Below, one piece after another: positions 36,057 through 44,974 of a stretch of 58,733 bases of DNA (its first letter is position 1; each line of letters begins with the position of its first letter). The stretch lies in the NCBI GenBank assembly GCA_035555975.1, contig DATMFV010000057.1, positions 1 through 58,733 on the forward strand. The letters run 5' to 3'. Made by a program: the position numbers and the translations under genes. The notes below the pieces were generated by a model that was given only the letters and a program-made list of their open reading frames with translations, did no database searches and had not been told where the DNA came from. This stretch comes from DATMFV01 sp035555975 (GTDB lineage: Bacteria > Verrucomicrobiota > Verrucomicrobiia > Chthoniobacterales > Chthoniobacteraceae).

Positions 36057-36487
36057 TCTTTTCGGCCGATACCAACCTCTTCCTCTACGCAGCCAATCCC
36101 GACTCGCCCCATCACGAGGGCGCGCTCCGGTATTTTGAGGAGGAAACCATGAACGGGAGGCGTTTTCTTCTATGTGGCCTCGTGCTGGTGGAGCTTTACA
36201 TGCAGCTTCGGAATCCCGCCGTTTTCAGGAAACCGAAGTCTGCCCGCGAAGCTGCGGCATTCTGCGACGCCCTGCGCTCCAATCCCGCCTGGGAATTCGG
36301 CGATTACGAACCCGAGGTTGCCAGGCCACTCTGGAACTGGGCGGCCGGAACCGGAACCGGTTTCCGCCAGATCATCGACGCCCGCCTTGCCCTGACGCTC
36401 CGCCACCATGGCGTCACCCATTTTGCCACGGCGAATACGAAGCATTTTGAGGGATTTGGATTCGAGAAGGTGTGGAATCCTTTTTAG
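36053..36487 (+). CDS. vapC: VapC-like PIN-domain ribonuclease toxin
   Basis: Protein of 144 residues, a normal PIN length. Acidic active-site residues are visible: D6 in MIFSADTNLFLYA, E47 in LVLVELYMQL, and D109 in RQIIDARLALTLRHHGV. The usual fourth acidic position reads FATANTKHF, a common variant. PIN toxins cleave RNA, often initiator tRNA. The overlapping antitoxin and shared operator make a type II toxin-antitoxin module. Confidence 0.88.
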   Translation: MIFSADTNLFLYAANPDSPHHEGALRYFEEETMNGRRFLLCGLVLVELYMQLRNPAVFRKPKSAREAAAFCDALRSNPAWEFGDYEPEVARPLWNWAAGTGTGFRQIIDARLALTLRHHGVTHFATANTKHFEGFGFEKVWNPF

Positions 36488-36510
36488 CCCTGGGGGTCAG
36501 TCAACAAATC

Positions 36511-36539
36511 TTGACAAACCGGTCCGCTTCGCCTTAGAA
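36511..36539 (+). promoter_or_regulatory. Promoter of the RAYT transposase gene
   Basis: TTGACA (36511-36516), a 17-nt spacer, then TTAGAA (36534-36539). The expected start site coincides with the ATG at 36546, so this transcript may also be leaderless. Confidence 0.5.
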
Positions 36540-36545
36540 ACGACC

Positions 36546-37601
36546 ATGCCGAGGCAACCGCGAATCGAGTATCCCGACGCCATTTACCATGTCATGGCGC
36601 GGGGGGATCGTAATGAACCGATCTTTTTGGACGATGAGGACCGCGAGATGTTCCTGCGGACGATGGACGAGGCGGTGGAGCGTTCCGGGTGGAAGGTCTA
36701 CGGATGGGTTCTGATGACCAACCATTACCATTGGTCGATCCAGACGCCGGAACCGAACCTCGTGGCAGGAATGAAGTGGTTTCAGAATACTTACACGCGG
36801 CGATTCAATACCCGGCACGGCGCCTGGGGGCATCTTTTTGGCGGCCGATACAAGGCGATACCGGTGGAGGAAGCCGACAGGCCGACCGGCGGGGAGGGTA
36901 GCTACCTGGCCGCGCTTCTGGATTACATCCACTTGAACCCTGCCCGGGCGGGGCTGGTCTCCCGTGGGAAGAGGATGGCGTTGGCTGACTATCCGTGGAG
37001 CAGTTTGAGCCAAGGATACGCGGTGCCCCCGGAATCCCGCAGGCCGGGGATGGCGGCAAGGGAGGGGTTGGAGCTTTTCGGTTTCGCGGACGAGGAAAAA
37101 GACCGCCTGGCCTTTGTCAGGAGAGCGGAGGAGCGGACCGGGGCGGAGGGCGAGTCCGCCGGAATGCCTGCATCAGCCGGAAAGAACCGGCAGGGCATCG
37201 CGGAAAGGGGATGGTACGTGGGCGGCGATGCCTTCCGGCAGAAGTTGCTCTCGCTGGCGAACCAGACCGCGGGCAATCGTAATTACAAGGGCAGTTCCCT
37301 TGGCCGGGAGCAGGACCGGCTCGGCGCGCAGGCATGGCTCGACAAAGGGAAGAAGCACTTTGGGATCAAGCTCCCCGCCGAAGGCCGCCAACACCAGGCC
37401 GAACGCGTCGCCATCGCCTGGGCGCTCCACCGGAAGACCAACCAGCCCCAGGGCTGGATTGCGGAAGCCTTGGGCCTGCGGACCGCCGCCAACGTCAGCC
37501 AGCAGGTGCGCCGGTTTGAGAGGGACGTCGATGAAGGCACGAAACCGGCAAAGGGGGAGGCGCTTCTGTCGGGCTGGATTGATTTGGTCAGGAAAGGCTA
37601 A
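36546..37601 (+). CDS. REP-associated tyrosine transposase (RAYT), Y1_Tnp domain
   Basis: Protein of 351 residues. Y1 HUH transposase domain: YHVMARGDRNEPIF, the metal-binding pair H60/H62 in TNHYHWSIQ, the probable catalytic Tyr near residue 83 (NTYTRRFNTRHGAWGHLFGGRYKA), and ALLDYIHLNPARAGLV, all RAYT signatures. The C-terminal half has a helix-turn-helix-like segment (GWIAEALGLRTAANVSQQVRRFERD) that resembles sequence-specific DNA binders. RAYTs act on short REP palindromes rather than full insertion elements. REP-like hairpins occur at 29313, 34230, 55834 and 57272, which supports a functional link (inference). Confidence 0.9.
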   Translation: MPRQPRIEYPDAIYHVMARGDRNEPIFLDDEDREMFLRTMDEAVERSGWKVYGWVLMTNHYHWSIQTPEPNLVAGMKWFQNTYTRRFNTRHGAWGHLFGGRYKAIPVEEADRPTGGEGSYLAALLDYIHLNPARAGLVSRGKRMALADYPWSSLSQGYAVPPESRRPGMAAREGLELFGFADEEKDRLAFVRRAEERTGAEGESAGMPASAGKNRQGIAERGWYVGGDAFRQKLLSLANQTAGNRNYKGSSLGREQDRLGAQAWLDKGKKHFGIKLPAEGRQHQAERVAIAWALHRKTNQPQGWIAEALGLRTAANVSQQVRRFERDVDEGTKPAKGEALLSGWIDLVRKG

Positions 37602-37608
37602 AATAGCT

Positions 37609-38280
37609 TCATTCCGTATACATAGTGCTCCAGAGGGGCCGGTGCACGCGTACCGCATGTCCGTCGCAATAGACGAGATGGACCCAGCCGTCATGACGAT
37701 CCAGCGCCGGATCGACCAGCAGGTGAAAGGTCCGCTCGGAGTAAGGCCCTCCGTGGGATGGGCCGTTACCTTCAATGATTAACCCCACCTTTGCGGAGTT
37801 GGGCAATTTCTGGAGAAAAATGGGACGCCCTTCCGGAATCGTGGGCGGGGCGGCGTAAAGGCAGACGAAATCGACATTGGCTCCAAGCAGGGCCGGATCG
37901 TTATGTGTGCGGGGAGCGCGCGCTTCGACCGACGGACACCGGTACAGGGGGTAATAGGATGGACGCCCGGGGTGAATGTAGGGGGCAAGCCGCATGTACC
38001 AGCGTTGTTTCCATCGATCCGTGATGGCGGGGTTCCAGTCGGTGATCGGCAGTTTCCCATTGTGTTCATTGGCGAACTGCAAGGCTCCGATTCCCATCTG
38101 GCGGACCTGCCCCAGGCATTGGGTGGCGCGCATACGAGCCCGTACCGTACCGATGGCGGGAATCAGCAGCGCCAGAAGGAGAGCGACAACGACGACCGCC
38201 AGCAATAGTTCGGTAACCGTGAAGGCGGCGGATCTGCCGGGGCTGCGTCGAAGGAAGTGGTGTAACAAGGGAGGCAACAT
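37609..38280 (-). CDS. Prepilin-like protein with N-terminal cleavage/methylation domain
   Basis: Protein of 223 residues from the ATG at 38280. The leader ends RSA/AFTVTELLLAVVVVALLLALLIPAIG with Glu in the prepilin position, then TVRARMRATQCLGQVRQMGIGALQFANEHNG as in the Verrucomicrobia/Lentisphaerae prepilin-like families. The C-terminal H-X9-DG-type motif is HDGWVHLVYCDGHAV. It is divergent from the carbohydrate island, and the TTGAATTCAAT palindrome lies between the two starts, so it may belong to the same regulon. Confidence 0.82.
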   Translation of the reverse strand: MLPPLLHHFLRRSPGRSAAFTVTELLLAVVVVALLLALLIPAIGTVRARMRATQCLGQVRQMGIGALQFANEHNGKLPITDWNPAITDRWKQRWYMRLAPYIHPGRPSYYPLYRCPSVEARAPRTHNDPALLGANVDFVCLYAAPPTIPEGRPIFLQKLPNSAKVGLIIEGNGPSHGGPYSERTFHLLVDPALDRHDGWVHLVYCDGHAVRVHRPLWSTMYTE

Positions 38281-38336
38281 TGGAAAGGTGGAACGGCTCC
38301 TGTTTGCCGGAAAAGGCGGCAAGCGTCAAGCTGTTA

Positions 38337-38355
38337 AATTCAATTGAATTCAATT
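38337..38355. promoter_or_regulatory. Predicted GntR operator, site 1
   Basis: TTGAATTCAAT lies at 38344-38354 inside a longer overlapping palindrome (AATTCAATTGAATT, 38337-38350). It sits between the divergent prepilin-like gene and the CBM9/TIM-barrel gene and could control both. Confidence 0.6.
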
Positions 38356-38397
38356 AAATGATTGACGGGTCACTCCTGAAATCCTACCTTGCCGTGC

Positions 38398-41300
38398 ATG
38401 TTGATCTTCTCCCTGTTTGCGTCGAATTTCTTCAGAATAGCTATGGCTGGTCTGGTGTTCCTGATTTGGACCGCGGCCTGCGGAATGGGCGCGGAGGAAG
38501 GTGTTGCCCGTGGAGAGGTGGCAGTCCCCCTGCTGGAAGGGACGCCTTTCGCCGCAGGCGTCGTTGATGATCCGTGGATGAAAAAGGGGGTGCTCCTGGA
38601 TCACTTTTCAGTCGTCGAACACCCGCCCAGGCCCGCCGCCAAGCCGACCAGGGTCCGTCTTGGCTATACCCGGGAGGCGCTTTACCTTTTCGTGGAATGT
38701 GATGATGCGGAGATCGCCCGGACTCCCTCCGCCAGGGAAGACGGTTCCGCGGTTTTTGGCGGCGATACGCTGGAGCTTTTTCTTCAAGCGCCCAATGCAG
38801 ATTATTATCATCATCTGGCGATTTCACCCGATGGCGCACGCTTTCATTCCCACGGCCCCAAGGAGCCGCCTGTGGAGCTAAAAGAGTGGAAGGTGACGGC
38901 TCGAAAGCATGCCGGGGGGTGGCAGGCGCAACTCAAGATCCCGTTTGCGGTTTTTGGGCTGAAGGAAGCGGTGGAAGGCCCCTGGCGCTTGAATGTCGCG
39001 CGGTGCACCCGGCTCCCGGTACAGGAGAACACGCTCTGGAACTACGTGCCGGAGAACGATCCCGAGCAGTTGAGGTTCCACCAGAGCCGGAATTTTGTAC
39101 CGATGAAGCTCGCGGGTGCGCCTGCCTACAAGGCATCCGAATCAATGGAACTGGTCAACGACGGCTTTGACTCCTACGGCAAGCTGGAGGACCGTCCGCC
39201 TACCTGGCAGATTTCGACCTATGGCGACGGGGAGATTCAACTTGAAAAGGAGCAGTTCCACCGGGCCGAACATCCCGACGCGCCCAACGGGGGTAGCATC
39301 CGCTTTCTGAGGAGCGATAAACGGTCCGGCGCCAGCTTCTACGGGCGCTTTGCTTCGATCCCGACGGCCGATGTGGAGAAGGTGGTGATCCAATGCGCCG
39401 CCATGACCACGGTCGAGAACTCGATTTTTTATCCCATCGTGGTCGAAGAATGGGCTGCACGCGTCGGCTTTGGCAGGGATGGCCGGATTTTTCATTCCCA
39501 GGCAACCGGGGAAGGAGAAGAGGAACTGGTGCCGGTGGAAACCTATCGTCCGATGCAATGGTATCGCTTCCGGGTGGAGATCGACCCGGAAAAACAGCGG
39601 TACGACTTCTACCTGGATGACCGGCTGCTCGCGGAAAAGATTCCCCTCACCCGGGAGGTAGCGACATGGGGGTTCTACCGGGCCTCGACGGGCGGCTCAG
39701 ACGGCGGAGATCCCGAACAGATCCATTATCTTGATGACGTGAACCTGCGTGTGGAGACAAAAGGCAGCGGGCGACCCGCGCCGCCGCCGGTCGCCGTACA
39801 GCAGCCGCCAACCCCGCGCCGGGTAAGCGGCGAGGTTTCCGGCTTTGGCCGCGCGATTCGCCATGGCGAGTGGCCCTCGGTCGTGAAGGACGAATTTCCC
39901 CTGGGGATGACGGTGGTGGTGGGCGCGGATACCGTTCATAAGAAGTGGCGTTGGCTCGGGAACCGAGAACAGGGGCGGCTTGATGCCCTCGCCGCGTGGG
40001 GCGACTACCGGGAACTGGCATTGGTCTTTCCGGAAAGAGGGGAATACGAAGTGGAGTGGCTCTTTGTAAATGCCAAAGTGCATGGAGGCGCCCTGCCATT
40101 GCCCGGAGCGGAGGCGAGAGCCCCGGGCGACGCGGCTCCCGACCGCCTCTCGCCACGCTTTCAGGGGGACGACCAGGCATGGGTACCATGGAAGAGGGTC
40201 ACGCTGGATGGCTCGCCCGTGACGCTTGCCCACGTCAAAGGCCGCAGCACGGCGATCCGTGGGGTGCGGCTGATCCCAAAGGAAGGGGCAAAGGTTAGCT
40301 ACCTTGGAGAAAAATTCGTCGAGCTGGTCCGTGCGACCAATGCCATCTATGAAGAACAGAACCCGGACGATATTGAAGCGGCCCTCAAAGAGTTGCTCCC
40401 CCAGCTCAAGGCGCTCCATGTCGAAACGCTGGATGTCAACGGACCGACTTCGGCGGAAGGACTTCGGAAGGTGCTCGACGAACTCTCCCGCAATGGGATG
40501 AAGGCGATCGTCTCAATCCGTTGGATGCCCGGCCTGCTTCCGTCGGGCTGGCGGGAGAGGGCGGAGAAAGATCCTGTGGAAGCCAAGGCTCTACTCAAGC
40601 AGGCGTGGGCTCCCACGGTGGAAGAGATCAAGGACCATCCGGCGCTGCTTGCCTACCGGTTGCTGGATGAACCTTTTGTCGAGGAGATCCCGGTCTATTC
40701 CGTGGTATTCCAGGCGATGCGCGAGCTTGACCCGGCGCACCCGGTGGTTTCCTACCTTTGCCGGGCGAGCTGGAACAGCGACGAGACCTCCCGGCGCGGC
40801 GTCGACAACATGAAGAAATGGGTGGAAGGCGTCAGGGAGGAGGTCCTCTTCAATGATCTCTACCCGATCCGCTATCCCGAGTCCGTCGCGCGTTCCTTCC
40901 TGAGACACTATATGGCTTGTCTGGAAGACAACCAGCGGCAGGCGGGCGGGCGTCCGCTCTGGATTCTCGCGCAGGCCATCGACTTTGCCAACACCCTGCG
41001 CGCTCCCACGCCCGCGGAGATACGGGCGCAGGCGTACCTCTCTCTCGCTTATGGGGCGCGGGGGCTCATTTTCTATAACTTCAATGGCTCTGACAACACG
41101 GTCTTCGGGCCGGACGGCAGCCTGAACGCCAGCGGGCGGGAAATCGGTCGCGTCCTCGGAGAACTCAAGCCGCTTGCACCGCGGTTCCTCGGTCTGGAGC
41201 GGGTGGAGCTGAAGGCGACCGTCCCAGAGGACTTCGCCATCCAGGGCTTTACGGGAAAGGAGGGTGAACGCTATCTCGTGGTCGTCAATGCCGATGTGAC

Positions 41301-41466
41301 CGCAGAGCGTGAGATGGAGCTTGCCCTCGCCTCAGATCTGGTGGAAAGCGTGACCGACCTGCGAAGCGGGCAAAAGCTCCCCCGGCATTTCGAGGGAGGG
41401 AAGCTGCTCCTGAATCTCAAACTGGCTCCCGGCGATGGCCGGGTTCTTGAACTTAACCGGAAATGA
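38398..41466 (+). CDS. Secreted CBM9-like / LamG-like / TIM-barrel glycoside-hydrolase-like protein
   Basis: Protein of 1022 residues. The ATG at 38398 gives a signal peptide (FASNFFRIAMAGLVFLIWTAACGMGA). A DOMON/CBM9-like carbohydrate-binding domain (about 60-215: GYTREALYLFVECDDAEI, GDTLELFLQAP) is followed by a LamG-like domain (about 245-455: RFRVEIDPEKQRYDFYLDDRLL) and a C-terminal TIM-barrel (about 650-950: AYRLLDEPFVEEIPVYS, LFNDLYPIRYPESVA, AYGARGLIFYNFNGSDN) with candidate Glu/Asp catalytic residues in RLLDEPF. It is probably a polysaccharide-acting enzyme; the GH family is not recognised. It overlaps the next gene (ATGA) and heads the operon. Confidence 0.7.
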   Translation: MLIFSLFASNFFRIAMAGLVFLIWTAACGMGAEEGVARGEVAVPLLEGTPFAAGVVDDPWMKKGVLLDHFSVVEHPPRPAAKPTRVRLGYTREALYLFVECDDAEIARTPSAREDGSAVFGGDTLELFLQAPNADYYHHLAISPDGARFHSHGPKEPPVELKEWKVTARKHAGGWQAQLKIPFAVFGLKEAVEGPWRLNVARCTRLPVQENTLWNYVPENDPEQLRFHQSRNFVPMKLAGAPAYKASESMELVNDGFDSYGKLEDRPPTWQISTYGDGEIQLEKEQFHRAEHPDAPNGGSIRFLRSDKRSGASFYGRFASIPTADVEKVVIQCAAMTTVENSIFYPIVVEEWAARVGFGRDGRIFHSQATGEGEEELVPVETYRPMQWYRFRVEIDPEKQRYDFYLDDRLLAEKIPLTREVATWGFYRASTGGSDGGDPEQIHYLDDVNLRVETKGSGRPAPPPVAVQQPPTPRRVSGEVSGFGRAIRHGEWPSVVKDEFPLGMTVVVGADTVHKKWRWLGNREQGRLDALAAWGDYRELALVFPERGEYEVEWLFVNAKVHGGALPLPGAEARAPGDAAPDRLSPRFQGDDQAWVPWKRVTLDGSPVTLAHVKGRSTAIRGVRLIPKEGAKVSYLGEKFVELVRATNAIYEEQNPDDIEAALKELLPQLKALHVETLDVNGPTSAEGLRKVLDELSRNGMKAIVSIRWMPGLLPSGWRERAEKDPVEAKALLKQAWAPTVEEIKDHPALLAYRLLDEPFVEEIPVYSVVFQAMRELDPAHPVVSYLCRASWNSDETSRRGVDNMKKWVEGVREEVLFNDLYPIRYPESVARSFLRHYMACLEDNQRQAGGRPLWILAQAIDFANTLRAPTPAEIRAQAYLSLAYGARGLIFYNFNGSDNTVFGPDGSLNASGREIGRVLGELKPLAPRFLGLERVELKATVPEDFAIQGFTGKEGERYLVVVNADVTAEREMELALASDLVESVTDLRSGQKLPRHFEGGKLLLNLKLAPGDGRVLELNRK

Positions 41467-42788
41467 AGATCGAAACAGCGACAGCAGTACAACAGGCGAG
41501 GCCGATTGACCGGTCTCTTGAACTATGGGAACGGGCAAAACGCCTGATACCATGCGGTACCCAGTGTTATTCCAAGGGGCCGACGGCATATAGCGAAGGA
41601 TTTGCGCCGATCTATCTCCAGCGCGGGAAAGGTTGCCGCGTCTGGGATGTGGATGGAAACGAGTTCATCGACATGGGAATGGGGCTCTGGGCGGTCACGC
41701 TCGGCCACGCCAACCCGCGTCATGGCGAGGCGGTGGCGAGAGCCCAGGCGGCCGGAAGCCAGTTGTCGCTCATGCACCCGCTGGAGGTCGAACTGGCGCA
41801 ACGGTTGACGCAACTGATCCCTGTGGCGGAAATGGTGCGGTATGGAAAAAACGGCTCCGACGTCACCACGGCGGCCGTCCGGTTGGCCCGTACGGTGACC
41901 GGAAGGGAGGTGATTCTGCGATGTGGCTACCATGGATGGCACGACTGGTATGTGGCCCACAGCGAACACTCCCGTGGCGTCCCGGCATTCAACCGGCAGG
42001 TGAGCGGACGGTTTGACTACCATCACCCCGCCTCGTTCGATGCCCTGATGGCGCTTCACGAAGGGAAGGTTGCCGGGGTCATCATGGAAGGAATCCAGGC
42101 GCAGGAGGTCGATCTCGCGTTTCTGCACCACGTCCGGGAGGCCACCCGCAGGGCAGGCGCGCTGATGATCTTCGATGAAGTCATCAATGGCTACCGTTTT
42201 GCCATCGGCGGCGCACACCAACACCTCGGAATCGACGTCGACCTGGCCACTTTTGGCAAAGGCATCGCCAACGGCACCCCGCTATCCGCCATCGTCGGCA
42301 AACGGGAGTGGATGAAGGGGTTTGAAGAGACCTTCTTCAGCCTCACCTTTGGAGGTGAAACCGTCGGCCTTGCCGCCGCCCTGGAGGTGTTGGCGATCTA
42401 TGAGGAGGAACGGGTTGTCGACGTGCTCGACCAGCTCGGCCAGCGGTTGAGAGCCGAACTCCTTCAGGCGGTGCGCGATAGCGGGCTGGAGGGGCGGATC
42501 ACCGTCTCTCCGCATTCCCGGCGGACGCTCATTGAGGCCGTCGCTCCGGACTCGGAAGACTCCCTGCTCCTCAAGAGCCTGCTTCAACAGGAGATGCTCA
42601 GGCGCGGCGTGCTATGGGGCGGCTGGCATGCGCTCTCCCTGGCGATGGCGAGAGATCGCGCCGCGCAGGATCAGGTCATCAACGCCTATGGAGAAGCGTT
42701 GCAGGTTGTCCAACGGGCCGTGGAGACCGATACCGTGCGGCTGCAACTGGAAGGCAGGCCGATCGCGCCGATTTTCAAGCGACACTAG
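41463..42788 (+). CDS. Class-III (glutamate-1-semialdehyde-aminomutase-like) aminotransferase
   Basis: Protein of 441 residues, start coupled to the preceding stop. A PLP enzyme of fold type I: VWDVDGNEFIDMGMGLWAVTLGHANP, RYGKNGSDVTTAAVRLAR, CGYHGWHDWYV, IFDEVINGYRF, and the PLP Lys in DLATFGKGIANGTPLSAIVG. The N-terminal IPCGTQCYSKGPTAY is typical of GSA-aminotransferase-like enzymes in sugar gene clusters rather than of true HemL. It probably transaminates a keto-sugar or its acid; the direction (synthesis or breakdown) is unknown. Confidence 0.85.
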   Translation: MKIETATAVQQARPIDRSLELWERAKRLIPCGTQCYSKGPTAYSEGFAPIYLQRGKGCRVWDVDGNEFIDMGMGLWAVTLGHANPRHGEAVARAQAAGSQLSLMHPLEVELAQRLTQLIPVAEMVRYGKNGSDVTTAAVRLARTVTGREVILRCGYHGWHDWYVAHSEHSRGVPAFNRQVSGRFDYHHPASFDALMALHEGKVAGVIMEGIQAQEVDLAFLHHVREATRRAGALMIFDEVINGYRFAIGGAHQHLGIDVDLATFGKGIANGTPLSAIVGKREWMKGFEETFFSLTFGGETVGLAAALEVLAIYEEERVVDVLDQLGQRLRAELLQAVRDSGLEGRITVSPHSRRTLIEAVAPDSEDSLLLKSLLQQEMLRRGVLWGGWHALSLAMARDRAAQDQVINAYGEALQVVQRAVETDTVRLQLEGRPIAPIFKRH

Positions 42789-42816
42789 TGTGGCAAAGCC
42801 TACCCGCGTTGAATTT

Positions 42817-43593
42817 ATGGAAGAGAATCCCTTTAATCTGAAAAACAGGGTGGTCCTGCTCACCGGCGGCGCCGGGATGTATGGTCGCGGTCTTGCCACG
42901 GCGCTCGCCGCTGCCGGGGCGACGCTGGTCGTCGCCTCGCGCCATGCCGCAAACTGCGAAACGGTTGCCGCAGCCGGGCGCGCGCGCGGGTATTGCGTCG
43001 AGTCGGAGAGCTATGACCAGGGTGAAGAAGACTCGATCCGCGCGCTTCTGGAGCGCCTTTGGGCCCGTTTCGGGCGGGTTGACGGGTTGGTCAACAATTC
43101 CGTGGCCCGTACCATGACGCCCACGGGCTCTTTCCGGCGGGAATGCGAGCAATCAATGAAGGTCAACGCCACGGGGTTGATCTCAATGCACCACCATTTT
43201 GGCGCGGCGATGGCGCGGCAGGGCGGCGGGAGCATCGTCAACATCGGCTCCATTCAGGGATTGGTCGGACCGGAGCCGGCGCTCTATCGGGGGACTCTCA
43301 TGCCAACGCCGACGCCGGATTACTTTTTCCACAAAGGCGGGATGCTCAACCTGACCCGCTATTATGCCACCCTCCTCGGGGAGAAGGGGGTGCGGGTCAA
43401 CCACCTGGCTGCCGGAGGGTTTTTCAGCGGGCAGCCTGAAGTTTTCGTGAAACGCTATGCCGGAAAAACGGCGCTTGGGCGGATGGGGGATGGCAACGAC
43501 CTCGGAGGCCCGGTGGTCTTTCTACTCAGCGAAGCAGCCCGCTACATTACCGGGGCGAACCTGCCGGTTGACGGTGGCTATACTTCCAAGTAA
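42817..43593 (+). CDS. Short-chain dehydrogenase/reductase (PtmA-like)
   Basis: Protein of 258 residues from the ATG at 42817 (GTG at 42790 is an alternative). NAD(P) site TGGAGMYGRGLATAL, NNS motif in VDGLVNNSVAR, catalytic Ser in VNIGSIQGLVG, and Tyr/Lys in DYFFHKGGMLNLTRYYATLL. The end is NLPVDGGYTSK. The combination YRGTLM...DYFFHKGGM is like the PtmA-type SDRs found in nonulosonic-acid and capsule clusters. Here it sits with hydrolase-like genes, so the substrate may instead be an uronic acid or keto-sugar. Confidence 0.87.
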   Translation: MEENPFNLKNRVVLLTGGAGMYGRGLATALAAAGATLVVASRHAANCETVAAAGRARGYCVESESYDQGEEDSIRALLERLWARFGRVDGLVNNSVARTMTPTGSFRRECEQSMKVNATGLISMHHHFGAAMARQGGGSIVNIGSIQGLVGPEPALYRGTLMPTPTPDYFFHKGGMLNLTRYYATLLGEKGVRVNHLAAGGFFSGQPEVFVKRYAGKTALGRMGDGNDLGGPVVFLLSEAARYITGANLPVDGGYTSK

Positions 43594-43597
43594 ACCT

Positions 43598-44860
43598 ATG
43601 CCGCGAACTCCCGCCATGAAACCCAAGCCTTCATCCATCCTTCTTTCCCAGGCAGGTTCCGACCGGGCCACTGCCTATATTACCAGTAACAAAATCGTAC
43701 GGCACGGCGGTACGCTTTATGTCACCTGGCTGGACGCGCCGGTCGAGCCGGGGCAACGCTCGCCGGTACGGCTGGCGAAATGCGACGACGTCACCGGGCG
43801 GCCCGAAGCGCTTCTGACCCTCGGCAAAGGGTATGACAACCATTGCGGGGCGGCGATCGCGCTCGACCAGGGAGGCCGCTTCCACGCGGTCCTTGGCGCG
43901 CACCACGGCCCGTTCCTCTACCGCTGGAGCGATGACGCGGCCGACCCGTGCGGGTGGAGCGAACCGATCGTCCTTGGACCCTTTGACAGCTATCCGAGCC
44001 TGGTCGCGGATCGCGACGGGACGCTTCATCTCGCCAGCCGGAGGATGGACGAGCGTTGGGAACTCTGGTATCGGCGCAAGCCGCCGGGGGAGCCGTGGTC
44101 CGCGCCGGTAAGCCTGGCGGTCGGGCCTTTGCCGGGGTATCATCATTTTTACCAGTCCATCAGTATCGGTCCCTCGGGCAACCTGCATCTCCTCTTTCAG
44201 TTTTGCTATACAGAGACGGGCCGCTCGTGCGACGCGCTCGGGCGCATGGCGGTTTATCTCACCTCGGAGGATGGCGGGCGAAGCTGGTATCAGGAAGGCA
44301 AGCGTGCCGCTCTGCCGGTCACGATCCGCTCCGCAAAGCCGGTGCTGGTCTTCCCCGGAGGTGGTCTGAAGATCAGCAATCACGTGGTGGATGAACACGA
44401 CCGGCTCTGGTTTCACGCCGCACTGCCAGGGGAGGGGGCTGGCGTGCTCCTGCGGCGCGAGGGGAACGGCTGGAGCGAGGTCCCGCTCCCGGCGTCTTTT
44501 CGCAAACTTAGTGTTCAAGGGGGAAGGGAAACCGGCTTGAGCCGCGATGCCGCCGGGACGATCCATCTGGTGACCGCCACCCGGCCCGACAACGTGGTCG
44601 TGGATTGGCACGACCCGGCCTTCGAGCTTTTTCATGTCACGCTCCCCCGGGAGGGCGCTCCCCGCGCTCGTCAACTGACACCGACCGATCCCGCTCATGC
44701 CAACTGGCTCCCCGCCATCGAAGCCTGGGACTGGGCCCGGGCCGACCTTTCCGGTGCAACCGCTCCCGCCCTCCTTTATACCCGCGGCACGTCGTGCGGA
44801 CCGGGCGGAAATCTCAATGCCATCCGGACCGATGTCCATCTGATCCCCTCGCTATCCTGA
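43598..44860 (+). CDS. BNR_4 repeat protein
   Basis: Protein of 420 residues. The start is ATG 43598, 4 nt after the SDR stop (ATG 43616 is possible). The GYDNHCGAAIALDQGGRFHAVLGAHHGPFLYRWS segment and repeated beta-propeller blades (YPSLVADRDGTLHLASRRMD, FYQSISIGPSGNLHLLFQF, LKISNHVVDEHDRLWFHAAL) match the BNR_4 family, found in ulvan-type lyases (PL24/25) and related proteins. There is no signal peptide, so it would act in the cytoplasm unless the start is wrong. Its two BNR-like Asp boxes are weak. Lyase or hydrolase activity is inferred. Confidence 0.75.
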   Translation: MPRTPAMKPKPSSILLSQAGSDRATAYITSNKIVRHGGTLYVTWLDAPVEPGQRSPVRLAKCDDVTGRPEALLTLGKGYDNHCGAAIALDQGGRFHAVLGAHHGPFLYRWSDDAADPCGWSEPIVLGPFDSYPSLVADRDGTLHLASRRMDERWELWYRRKPPGEPWSAPVSLAVGPLPGYHHFYQSISIGPSGNLHLLFQFCYTETGRSCDALGRMAVYLTSEDGGRSWYQEGKRAALPVTIRSAKPVLVFPGGGLKISNHVVDEHDRLWFHAALPGEGAGVLLRREGNGWSEVPLPASFRKLSVQGGRETGLSRDAAGTIHLVTATRPDNVVVDWHDPAFELFHVTLPREGAPRARQLTPTDPAHANWLPAIEAWDWARADLSGATAPALLYTRGTSCGPGGNLNAIRTDVHLIPSLS

Positions 44861-44912
44861 TTGGTTTTCCATGAGCCGGTCCAAACACCATCCTGATACG
44901 TCATCCCAATGA

Positions 44913-44923
44913 TTGAATTCAAT
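44913..44923. promoter_or_regulatory. Predicted GntR operator, site 2
   Basis: An exact TTGAATTCAAT lies about 52 nt upstream of the PEP-CTERM LamG gene. It is the same 11-mer as at 38344 and 46965. Confidence 0.6.
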
Positions 44924-44974
44924 TGCGTTCATATGAATATTGACTTTAAACCCCAACCCGATCAATCTCGCCTC

